From Ascoidea tarda (nom. inval.) (taxonomy: Eukaryota; Ascomycota; Saccharomycetes; Ascoideales; Ascoideaceae), in NCBI GenBank assembly GCA_030560485.1, contig JAKTTS010000130.1, positions 1 through 32,400 on the forward strand: a stretch of 32,400 nucleotides of DNA, in the 5' to 3' direction. The first letter of the stretch is position 1. Each line of letters opens with the position of its first letter. The translations under genes and the position numbers were made by a program. This document shows positions 1 to 8,550 of this stretch, piece by piece. The notes beneath the pieces were generated by a model. It saw only the letters and a list, made by a program, of their open reading frames with translations. It had not been told where the DNA came from and did not search any database.

Positions 1-58
1 TGTGTTTTGTGTTTTGTGTTTTGTGTTTTGTGATTGTGTTTTGTGATTGTGTTTTTTA
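1..58. repeat. TGTGTTT microsatellite at left edge
   Basis: Four tandem copies of the 7-base unit TGTGTTT (1-28) are followed by degenerate copies (TGTGATT and similar) to about base 58. The tract may extend beyond the window. The short open frame through it is simple sequence and I do not call it a gene. Confidence 0.9.
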
Positions 59-683
59 CTGTTTGCACGTCTCTTGTAAATACTTTTCACCAGAAATCGT
101 TGCAACGGAGTGGCCCAATCATCATTGTAATGAATATAATAACTCTACAGGTGGTCAGGAGAGCCTATTTAGAATATCACACCTAGATCTGTGCTCTACA
201 TTATAATGCCATGCTGATTATACCGATCTATCTTGTTTTCCTGTTATAGATTTAATTTTAGCGGTATAATCATTAATTTTAATATTTTCTGTTTTTAAAA
301 CAGTAAAAATATTAGTCTTGAATTTTTTAATTGATATATTAATGTGAAATGTCCACTATAAATTGCCAAACTCAACCCTATTATTAATTTAAATTTTGAT
401 ACAAAGCAAGATTTTTTTGAAAAAGTTTTGTTTTTTATTTCAAATTTAACTAATTGCATGTCATTTTGTATTTTTGGTTTAATATAACTCTTCCGAAAAA
501 ATGGTTTGCAGGTTTTAGTAAAAATAAGAATATTGAATTGACTTAAGATTAAGGAAATTCGAGAAAAACCACTGCAATGGATCAGGGCTCTATTATAGGG
601 CTCTAACATATTTCAGGTGTTTGACGAAAATTCAAACGAAAAGCTCATTGGCGAATCAATTAGATTTTACCTTAGGCCAAATA
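59..683. other. Intergenic region upstream of NAM2
   Basis: AT-rich, with no recognisable gene. A 104-codon open frame on the minus strand (295-609, ATG at 609) is lysine-, phenylalanine- and isoleucine-rich without any domain I know; I leave it uncalled. The NAM2 frame is open upstream of its ATG back to about base 537 but contains no earlier ATG. A CTAAC followed by TTTCAG (603-616) resembles a branch point plus 3' splice site, but no upstream coding exon can be shown. Confidence 0.6.
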
Positions 684-3560
684 ATGTTAGGGTATTCAAC
701 TTCCTCATCTTCGATTAGCATATCTGGTGTGTCTTCTAAATGCTTTCTTCAGAATGTATCGATATACTCAAATTACCGATTGTTTTCAACCTCATTGACT
801 GAGTACCAACAAATAAAAATAAACCCGAAAATAGATTTGAAGTTATTAGATTCAAAATGGTCTTCAATTTGGAAAACATTATCGCCAGATAACTCTTTAG
901 ACCCTGTTAAAGGTTTAAAAGAATATAAAAATGGCCCCTTCTACTTATTGTCTATGTTTCCTTATCCCTCTGGTTTGTTACATTTGGGTCATTTGAGAGT
1001 TTATACTATTACAGATGTTATATCAAGATTTCTAAAACTCAAAGGTAAAGATGTTATCAATCCTATGGGTTGGGATTCATTTGGTTTGCCTGCTGAGAAT
1101 GCATCAAAAGAAAGAAAAATTTTACCTCATCAATGGACATCACAAAATATTGAAAAAATGAAAGGTCAATTAAATTGCATGTTAGCCACTTTTGATTGGG
1201 ATAGAGAAGTTACAACCTCAACAAAAGAATATTACAAATCCACTCAAAATTTGTTCTTATTATTGCTTAAGCATAATTTAGCTTATAAAAAATTCTCAAA
1301 AATTAATTGGGATCCAGTCGATAAAACTGTTTTAGCCAATGAACAAGTCGATGCTAATGGCAATAGTTGGAGAAGTGGTGCAAAAGTTCAAAAAAGATTT
1401 TTAAATCAATGGTATCTTAAAATTACTGATTTTTCAAATGATTTAGATAAAGATTTGACCTTGTTGAAAGATTGGCCAAAAAAAGTTAAATTGATGCAGA
1501 AAAATTGGATAGGAAAATCAAAGGGGGTTCAGCTAGCTTTTCCGTTAAAATTTTCTTCTGGTGAAGATGATAAAAATATATCTGTATTTACTACAAGACC
1601 AGACACCCTATTCTCAGTTCAATACATAGCTTTGTCAATGAACCATTCAATAGTAACTAAATCATCTGAAAATGATGCTAATCTTAAAAGTTTTCTAGAA
1701 AGCTCTGAGAATTTACCCAGTGATTCCAAAGTTGGTTATAAGTTGCCTAATTTAAATGCTTCCAATCCGTTGAAAGATAAGAATTTGTATGATGTTCCAG
1801 TATTTGTTGCTCCCTATGTAATTGACGATTATGGAGATGGTGCTGTTATGGGTTGTCCTGCTCATGATCAAAGAGATTTTGAATTCTGGACCTTAAATCA
1901 GCCAGGTTCTCCAACTATTGAATCAATTCTTCCATTATCTAATGAAAACGACTCAAATCGCATTGTCCCTGACAAAATTGATCAACCCTATACTTTCAAA
2001 AAGGGAGTATTATCAAACAATTGTCAAGAATTTTCTGGATTATCAGTAGAAGATGCAACCAAAAAAATTATTGAAAAAATTATATCTTTAAATTTTGGCA
2101 AGGAAATAATCAATTATAAAATTAGAGATTGGCTAATATCAAGACAAAGATTTTGGGGTTGTCCTATCCCAATAATTTATTGTCCTGACTGTGGAACTGT
2201 TCCAGTTCCCGAAAGTGATTTACCTGTTTTATTGCCTGAAAAGGATTTGAAAATTGAACATTTTATGAGTGGTGGCGGAAATCCTTTAGCTAAAATTGAT
2301 TCATTCACTGAATGCAAGTGCCCCAAATGTGGAAATTCAAATTCGAAAAGAGAAACAGATACAATGGATACTTTCATCGATAGCTCTTGGTACTTTTTGA
2401 GATATTTGGACAACAAAAATGAAAAAGAAATATTTAATAAAGATATTGTTTCAAAAAATATGCCAGTTGATTTGTATGTTGGAGGTGTTGAACATGCGAT
2501 CCTACATTTATTATATTCCAGATTTATCACCAAGTTTTTATACAAAATTGGATATATTAAAAACCAAGAGGAATTAAATGGAGAACCATTCAAAAAATTG
2601 GTTACTCAAGGTATGGTTCATGGAAAAACTTTCATCAACCCTAAAAATGGGAAATTTTTGAAACCAGAAGAATTAGACTTTGAAAATTCAATTTTAAAAG
2701 ATAATGAAAAGATTCCCTTGATCAAAGATACAAAAGAGGTCCCAACAATAACTTGGGAAAAAATGTCGAAATCTAAATATAATGGAGTTGATCCTCAAGA
2801 AACAATATTAAAGTATGGTGCAGACTCAACCAGAGCACATATGTTGTTTCAAGCACCGATTACTGATACTTTAAATTGGGATGGAAACAAAATTGTTGGT
2901 GTTCAAAGATGGTTAAAAAAAGTCATAACATTGAGTGAGGTGATAGCTGATAAATATGTAAATAATATAAATTCCAAGGATTTTAATAAAAACAAAGAAG
3001 AGTTTAGTGAAGACGAAATTCAATTTTATAATAATGCTCAAGATTTATTTTCATCAATCACTGAATCATTGGAGGTAAATTTATCATTAAACACATTAAT
3101 CTCAGATTTTATGAAATTAACAAATTTGATTTTTGAGCAGATTGAAAATGATAAAGACGTTAATGCCCAACTATTGTTTGATATTTATAAAAGTCTGTTG
3201 ATTATGATTTCACCTGTGACCCCTTGTTCAGCCGAAGAATCATATGAATTATTAAACAATAAACTTAAAAACATTAACAAATCATTTAGTACAATTTTTA
3301 TGGAAGATTGGCCCGTAGTTGGTGAAAAGATCAAAAAAAAATATATGGACTATAAAATAATGATTAATGGTAAATTCGCCTTCAAGTTGAAAGAAAAAGT
3401 TGATTTTTTTGAGCAAAGTAAGGACCAAGAATTTTACCTTAATAAAGTTTTGGGAAATGAAGAAAGCAAAAAGGTTCCATTATTGGAAAATGTGAATATT
3501 AATAATATTAAAAATATTATTGTCAAGAAAGGACTTATAAGTATTGTTTTAAATAAATGA
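684..3560 (+). CDS. NAM2: Mitochondrial leucyl-tRNA synthetase
   Basis: Class I aminoacyl-tRNA synthetase that charges mitochondrial tRNA-Leu. The S. cerevisiae orthologue also helps splice mitochondrial group I introns (family knowledge). The first in-frame ATG is at 684, giving 958 residues; upstream codons in frame include no ATG. The N-terminus is Ser-rich with scattered Lys/Arg and ends near RLFSTS, fitting a mitochondrial presequence. The HIGH signature appears as HLGH (residues 100-103, after FPYPSG). The CP1 editing insert is present, with TTRPDTLF and the later [15 protein letters not shown]. The KMSKS motif is at residues 693-697 (2760-2774). The C-terminal anticodon-binding helices include [11 protein letters not shown], where the family usually has a His at the Cys position. 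A CTG codon just before this motif sits at a hydrophobic position, weakly favouring Leu decoding. The gene converges on MET22, 106 bases away. Confidence 0.95.
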   Translation: MLGYSTSSSSISISGVSSKCFLQNVSIYSNYRLFSTSLTEYQQIKINPKIDLKLLDSKWSSIWKTLSPDNSLDPVKGLKEYKNGPFYLLSMFPYPSGLLHLGHLRVYTITDVISRFLKLKGKDVINPMGWDSFGLPAENASKERKILPHQWTSQNIEKMKGQLNCMLATFDWDREVTTSTKEYYKSTQNLFLLLLKHNLAYKKFSKINWDPVDKTVLANEQVDANGNSWRSGAKVQKRFLNQWYLKITDFSNDLDKDLTLLKDWPKKVKLMQKNWIGKSKGVQLAFPLKFSSGEDDKNISVFTTRPDTLFSVQYIALSMNHSIVTKSSENDANLKSFLESSENLPSDSKVGYKLPNLNASNPLKDKNLYDVPVFVAPYVIDDYGDGAVMGCPAHDQRDFEFWTLNQPGSPTIESILPLSNENDSNRIVPDKIDQPYTFKKGVLSNNCQEFSGLSVEDATKKIIEKIISLNFGKEIINYKIRDWLISRQRFWGCPIPIIYCPDCGTVPVPESDLPVLLPEKDLKIEHFMSGGGNPLAKIDSFTECKCPKCGNSNSKRETDTMDTFIDSSWYFLRYLDNKNEKEIFNKDIVSKNMPVDLYVGGVEHAILHLLYSRFITKFLYKIGYIKNQEELNGEPFKKLVTQGMVHGKTFINPKNGKFLKPEELDFENSILKDNEKIPLIKDTKEVPTITWEKMSKSKYNGVDPQETILKYGADSTRAHMLFQAPITDTLNWDGNKIVGVQRWLKKVITLSEVIADKYVNNINSKDFNKNKEEFSEDEIQFYNNAQDLFSSITESLEVNLSLNTLISDFMKLTNLIFEQIENDKDVNAQLLFDIYKSLLIMISPVTPCSAEESYELLNNKLKNINKSFSTIFMEDWPVVGEKIKKKYMDYKIMINGKFAFKLKEKVDFFEQSKDQEFYLNKVLGNEESKKVPLLENVNINNIKNIIVKKGLISIVLNK

Positions 3561-3666
3561 TAGTTAAAAAATGATAGTTTACAAAACAAATGTCAAATAG
3601 AATGCTTAAAAAGTTACTGTAAATATTAAGTTAAAGCATATATAGAGATATAAATTAAGTAAATAT

Positions 3667-4971
3667 TTATTGTAAAACAATTTTGCCATTTAAAACCTCG
3701 CTAACTGCTTTAATAATTTGATCGTGGTATTGGTTATTTGAAGCAATAATACCTTTTGATTTAAGGGTTCTGCCTTTAGTAAAATCTAAATCATTTCCAA
3801 ACATATCGGTTACTGTACCACCACTTTCTGTAATTAATAGATAACCTGAAGCGTGATCCCAAATGTTTTCTTGATAACTTTCACTTATTGGTAATCTTAA
3901 ATACACATCAGCATCACCTTTGGATAAGCAGCAATATTTAGCTTGTGAATCTATTTTTAAAGAATTAGATGGGGTATTACTTATGCCTAATTTAGATTTA
4001 ATTAAAGATTGAGTACTGTGAGATGAATGGCCCTTTTCGTAGCCTTCACAGATTATTAAATCACTAATTGAATTCAAATCTTTTCTCATGTTTATTTTAA
4101 TTGAGTTTGATTCTTGTAGGAAATTACTATCATCTGAAGTGTAATTGATTTTATTAAACAAAGGTTGGAAAAACGCGCCGTTGTTTTTAATAGCAGTAAA
4201 TAAACCACCTTTTTCAATTGATGATGTTTTTTCTTTAATAAAAGAATTTAAATCACCATTATAATTATTGATGTAGTCATTATTGATTAAAATTTTGTCT
4301 AAATCTACAGGTAAATTTGGCACACCAATAACAGCAAGTTGGACAGTATTATTTTCAATTAGTGCTAAACATATGGCAAATTGATCATTTCTTAAAAACC
4401 CCTTTGTTCCATCAATTGGATCTAAAGTCCAAAATCTTCTGTTTCTATTATCAGGATCGCCCTTTGATAGATCATTGTTACTACCTAGATCAATTGTATT
4501 TAAAATCTTATCAACACTATCTAAATCATCTAGTATATTATTGTCGTAGCCAAACTTATGATCAAATGCAACGTTATTGATTAAAATCTTATCTAATATC
4601 TGATTTGTAAGATACCCGTTGCTAATTAAGTCATTTGAGGATTCTTCAGCTATGAACTTGTCATTTGGAAAATTGTTAATCACCGAACTGATTATAATTG
4701 CTTGAGCAGCAAAGTCGCCAATTGTCACTGGTGACTTGTCGTTTTTGACCAATGTGTTTTTGGAAGACAATTTGTCACTTAAAGCTTTGGTTAACAAAGA
4801 GGCCTTCTGAACAGCCAATTGAGCAATCAACGCTTCCTTGTAATAGGGAAAAGGATAAGAAGAAACGGAAAAAGACATTCGAAGTGTTTGAGGAGATAAA
4901 AAGCTCTTGAGCATCAACAGAGAAAGCACAGCTACAACCACAGCCAGCGCAATTGAGCAAAGATGTTTCAT
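3667..4971 (-). CDS. MET22: 3'(2'),5'-bisphosphate nucleotidase (Hal2/Met22)
   Basis: Magnesium-dependent, lithium-sensitive phosphatase that turns 3'-phosphoadenosine 5'-phosphate into AMP, clearing a toxic by-product of sulfate assimilation. From ATG 4971 it has 434 residues; S. cerevisiae Met22 has about 357. Inositol-monophosphatase-superfamily motifs are clear: AEESS (108-112), LDPIDGTKGFL (183-193) and WDHASG (371-376). KNDKSPVTIGDFAAQ and GHSSH are also Met22-like. The first 31 residues form an extra hydrophobic segment (about 5-24, rich in Ala, Val and Leu) that looks like a signal anchor. A second in-frame ATG at 4878 (residue 32) would give a soluble 403-residue form beginning just before the family's usual N-terminus. 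Which start is used cannot be told. A CACGTG at 5044-5049 lies about 75 bases upstream, fitting Cbf1-type control of sulfur genes. Confidence 0.93.
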   Translation of the reverse strand: MKHLCSIALAVVVAVLSLLMLKSFLSPQTLRMSFSVSSYPFPYYKEALIAQLAVQKASLLTKALSDKLSSKNTLVKNDKSPVTIGDFAAQAIIISSVINNFPNDKFIAEESSNDLISNGYLTNQILDKILINNVAFDHKFGYDNNILDDLDSVDKILNTIDLGSNNDLSKGDPDNRNRRFWTLDPIDGTKGFLRNDQFAICLALIENNTVQLAVIGVPNLPVDLDKILINNDYINNYNGDLNSFIKEKTSSIEKGGLFTAIKNNGAFFQPLFNKINYTSDDSNFLQESNSIKINMRKDLNSISDLIICEGYEKGHSSHSTQSLIKSKLGISNTPSNSLKIDSQAKYCCLSKGDADVYLRLPISESYQENIWDHASGYLLITESGGTVTDMFGNDLDFTKGRTLKSKGIIASNNQYHDQIIKAVSEVLNGKIVLQ

Positions 4972-5708
4972 TTAAGGCTTTTGATCTCGAGAAAGCAAAA
5001 AGAGAAACTGGAGAAGAGTCGCCTAAAACAGCAGTCCCAATTTCACGTGGCTGTGCGCCATTGGCTGGTGCAGTGGCTGGAATCTGCTTTTGATTGGTCC
5101 AAATTACAGCCCAGAACAGCAGTGTTAGAACGTGATTTACACGCTTGCAAAAAGTCGATGGCTGTGTTCTGTCCCGTTTCAAAAGTGCTAACCAAAATTA
5201 CGCATACAGTCACATGTGTACACCGATTGTACATTGGACCCGCAGCCACGGATCTTACGGTAGAGCAGTTTCTGAAATTTTCTGCTTTTGTCTCTTTTTG
5301 TTCACTTTTAAATATATTTCTCTGAATTTGTCTCAGTTTTATTCTTAGAAGGATTTGACTATATTCCAATTTTATATACATTCAGACCACAATTCATATT
5401 GTCTGAGATTGAGCTGATTCACTCATAAACGACTCATATAGCCACCAAACTTCTTCACTATAATAACACCAACATCCACAGTTCATCCTCCACTCTTATC
5501 TCTCTTGTGCTGATAATCTAAACAGAATAACTATATTCTATCAAACCTCCATTCAAACAGTCTTACATTTTATTGTCAAGTGTTTATTTTACTTTAATTT
5601 AAATACTGTCTTTTTATTTTCCATTCATTTGTTTTCACTCCTTTTTATTTATTTTTATTTGTATCTAAGAATATAAACATCCCATTAAAGCAAACTTATA
5701 TATTGAGA
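4972..5708. other. Divergent intergenic region, MET22 / NT-C2 gene
   Basis: 737 bases between two divergent genes. The MET22-proximal half has higher GC, with CACGTG at 5044-5049, an ATTGG (inverted CCAAT) at about 5060 and another at about 5093. The half next to the NT-C2 gene is AT-rich, with T runs and a TTATATATTGAGA stretch just before the ATG. Overlapping open frames on both strands (within about 4775-5381) have no domain and run through promoter sequence, so I do not call them. Confidence 0.6.
5044..5049. promoter_or_regulatory. CACGTG E-box upstream of MET22
   Basis: The sequence TTTCACGTGG contains the palindrome CACGTG about 75 bases upstream of the MET22 ATG. In S. cerevisiae, Cbf1 binds TCACGTG at many sulfur-pathway promoters. 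The position fits such a role; binding here is inferred. Confidence 0.55.
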
Positions 5709-8204
5709 ATGCTAGCAAATTTATCTCAGAAGTCAAAGAAGAAAAAATTCACGTTAACTTTAAACATAATTGAATTGTTAAATGTTCCGCAGCTACATGG
5801 TAACTGCTATATAAAATGGTACATAAAAGATTCAATCATAAATAATTCAAATGTTCCTATATCCTCAACCACTCCACCTGTCTCAAAATCTCTAAATGAA
5901 AACTTACAATTATTGAATAACATTCCCATCAATTCGGTAGTTACAACCTCAGCAAACAACAATAGTAGAGTAAATCAACAACAACAACAACAACAAAATC
6001 ACTACAATCCTTCTCAAGTGGTCAATACAGATAACAACACCAATTATAATCATGATCATCATCATAAAAACACGATCCAGGCAAATAGGTTAAATTCAAA
6101 TGAAAATTTCCTAAACAAGAATATCAAAGGCATAACAGGCAAATATAAAATTGAAAATCACAAAGTCAAATTTAATCTAATAACAAAAATAAGCAATATA
6201 AAATTCACAATTAATAGAAGATTGAAAAATAGTTTCATTCAATTAAACGATAAATTTTTAGTATTATATGTTTACTCTGATTTTCAAAACGAAGTCGCTG
6301 CCTCCAATAATAAAGAGAAAGATCAGAACAGTCACAATAATGAGGAAAACTCTAATGCCACTGATAATAACAACTTGATCAATCATGAAAAGAGAATATT
6401 ATTAGGAAAAATTGAAATCAACTTGAATCAATATATTCAAAATAACTTTGACCCTGAGAATATGTGTTTTTATAACAATATTAATGCATTCAATTTCAAA
6501 ATCGATAAATATCTCTTAAAAGATTCGAAAATCAACTCAATTTTACGATTGTCAATTAACTTACAATTATTCAAAGGAAATTATACAGATTTTCTAAACC
6601 TATCCTTGATTTCTAGTAATAACGACGATAATGATAACGATATCAATCAGCTTGGTACTAATGATCAGAATTTGTTTTTGGACACTGAAAGTATTTATGG
6701 TAATAATCCCAGTCTTTTCAAATCAAATCTGAGATTTCCACAATTAATCACAAATAAAATTAGTGATTACATAAAAACTAGGGATGATAACCACTCAATT
6801 TTGACCAATTCCAATTCTTCATTTTTTAGTGTAAACTCAAACTCTCACTCAATATCCAATTTGTTAATATCAGATTTTAATGCCAGAAAACGAATAATGC
6901 ATAAATTCAACGATATCAAATCATCATTTTCAGCAAATAGCAACAATAGTAATATCAGTAATAATAGCAATGACACCAATAGACAACCAATAACTACTAA
7001 AAAATTCATACCCCAATCTCCAAAAAGCTCTGTTTTTTCTTTTCATTCCGATTCTGCAACTTCTTTATTTGATAATTCAAATTCCAAAAACATATCTCCT
7101 CCTTCAATTCATTCTTCCTCAGCAAATGCTTCTTTGCCAAACTCCAAACAGAGTGGACAGGCTCTTAAACTAAATGATCAAAACTCAAAATCAAGTGCTC
7201 TGCTTAATATTCACAATTTGACTATTTTGAAACCTAAACCTTTCAGCCAAAGTGATAGTCTATTGGAGACATCTTCAATGAAAAGTGTCTCAGCACCGTC
7301 AAATAAATCTAAAAAATTGAATGGCACTAATACTTCTAACACCCTTTGTGCTAGCAATGCCCTGACACATTTGCCTGTCAAATCTCCAAAAAAACAGTTC
7401 AGTCAAAACAGTAGCCGTAATAACTCCAATAACTCAATTACAATCAGCCCAGGTCAAACAAATAATATCGTTATAACAAATAACAAAAATCTTTCAAATA
7501 ATCAAACTAGTTTCAACTCTTTGAGTAGTTCTCAGAACTTTTATACAGATCAAAAAATTGATATTATTAAAAAACTTTATTTCAAAACTTTTCAGGTTAA
7601 TTGGGACCCGAGACCATATGAGTTGAATCCATTGGAATGTGTAAATGATATCTTCAATGGAGGAAATGGCTGGGAGAAAACTGCAGATGGAACAAATTTA
7701 ATTGATATAGATTATGTGTCAGATCCAAATAACAATTCCATCATTAGAGGTTCAAATCTAAATTTAAGTGAACTTGATATAAATACAAACCACAACAAAT
7801 TCTTCTTAAATAATATCAACGAACTAAATAAAACCGTTGAAACAAACAATAACAATAAAAATATTGAAACCAGCGATAATAATAAAAACGAAGTTCAAAG
7901 CTACAAAACACATTCTCCATTGTTATCTTCCCAAAACAGATTTGCACATTTAACATCGCCACCACGCACCTTTGCAACAAGAATAATCGCAACTCCTAAC
8001 AAACATGAAAGACAAAAAACTATAAATAGAGACGATATTTTTGTAAACGAGTATTATAGTCCAACTAGCTTGAACAAAAAAAGGAATTCCAATCGTATAT
8101 CAGCTTATTACAATGATACGGACAATAGATTTGGCTTTAATAATTTGATTAAAGAAACTGATATCAGGGAGGATCTAAGATCCTGGAAAATTGGCTCAAA
8201 CTAA
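5709..8204 (+). CDS. NT-C2 domain protein, Ybl086c-like
   Basis: 831 residues from the ATG at 5709; the codons just before it in frame are not ATG. The N-terminus (KKKKFTLTLNIIELLNVP, then CYIKWYIKDS) and residues of about 150-300 (ITGKYKIENHKVKFN, LLGKIEINLNQYI, ILRLSINLQL) match an N-terminal C2 domain of the EEIG1/EHBP1 class, interrupted by a Gln/Asn/His-rich loop with a CAA repeat near 5978. The middle is low-complexity Ser/Asn. A conserved-looking block near residues 615-660 (KLYFKTFQVNWDPRPYELN, then NGGNGWEK) recalls the C-terminal block of fungal members. NT-C2 proteins are thought to link membranes and cytoskeleton; the yeast member Ybl086c is at the cell periphery and poorly understood. 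The family call is from memory of motifs, without a search. The 3' end faces the SUN-protein gene. Confidence 0.7.
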   Translation: MLANLSQKSKKKKFTLTLNIIELLNVPQLHGNCYIKWYIKDSIINNSNVPISSTTPPVSKSLNENLQLLNNIPINSVVTTSANNNSRVNQQQQQQQNHYNPSQVVNTDNNTNYNHDHHHKNTIQANRLNSNENFLNKNIKGITGKYKIENHKVKFNLITKISNIKFTINRRLKNSFIQLNDKFLVLYVYSDFQNEVAASNNKEKDQNSHNNEENSNATDNNNLINHEKRILLGKIEINLNQYIQNNFDPENMCFYNNINAFNFKIDKYLLKDSKINSILRLSINLQLFKGNYTDFLNLSLISSNNDDNDNDINQLGTNDQNLFLDTESIYGNNPSLFKSNLRFPQLITNKISDYIKTRDDNHSILTNSNSSFFSVNSNSHSISNLLISDFNARKRIMHKFNDIKSSFSANSNNSNISNNSNDTNRQPITTKKFIPQSPKSSVFSFHSDSATSLFDNSNSKNISPPSIHSSSANASLPNSKQSGQALKLNDQNSKSSALLNIHNLTILKPKPFSQSDSLLETSSMKSVSAPSNKSKKLNGTNTSNTLCASNALTHLPVKSPKKQFSQNSSRNNSNNSITISPGQTNNIVITNNKNLSNNQTSFNSLSSSQNFYTDQKIDIIKKLYFKTFQVNWDPRPYELNPLECVNDIFNGGNGWEKTADGTNLIDIDYVSDPNNNSIIRGSNLNLSELDINTNHNKFFLNNINELNKTVETNNNNKNIETSDNNKNEVQSYKTHSPLLSSQNRFAHLTSPPRTFATRIIATPNKHERQKTINRDDIFVNEYYSPTSLNKKRNSNRISAYYNDTDNRFGFNNLIKETDIREDLRSWKIGSN

Positions 8205-8550
8205 AATGCTTTAAAAAACCAAAACAGACATTCACTTCTTACCCCTTCTTAATAACATCATAAGTTATACATGCAAATTCATATATTTCGACAATTTTTC
8301 AGTTTTTGCCTTTTTTTCTCTTTTCGGTTTTACTATTTTTTCGTCTTTTCTCGCTTACTTTCCAACTTTCAATAACATATAAAATACTAAAATTCCTTGT
8401 TATAATTATCAATATTACCATTAACAATAACATATGCATATCACAAAATTCATATCAATAAAAAACTATTTTTTTCATAAACTCATAAAGTTATGTTCAG
8501 TTGTTTTTAATGTGATAAACCTTTTATTCTTGATTGTTATCGAGTTTGTC
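8205..8550. other. Convergent intergenic region
   Basis: 346 bases between the 3' ends of the NT-C2 and SUN-protein genes. AT-rich with T runs, likely terminator and polyadenylation sequence for both genes. A plus-strand open frame at 8434-8694 is the antisense of the acidic C-terminus of the SUN protein and is not called. Confidence 0.6.

Noticed and set aside
295-609. 104-codon minus-strand frame next to NAM2
   Set aside because: Lys/Phe/Ile-rich composition typical of chance frames in AT-rich DNA, no domain, and its ATG lies only 75 bases from the NAM2 start.
603-616. CTAAC plus TTTCAG, a possible 3' splice site before NAM2
   Set aside because: No 5' splice site or upstream coding exon can be shown, and the ATG at 684 already precedes a complete presequence.
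2177-2593. 138-codon frame antisense to NAM2
   Set aside because: Shadow of the strongly conserved NAM2 coding strand, with no domain of its own.
4775-5381. Overlapping frames on both strands near the MET22 promoter
   Set aside because: No domains. They overlap MET22 or promoter sequence and each other.
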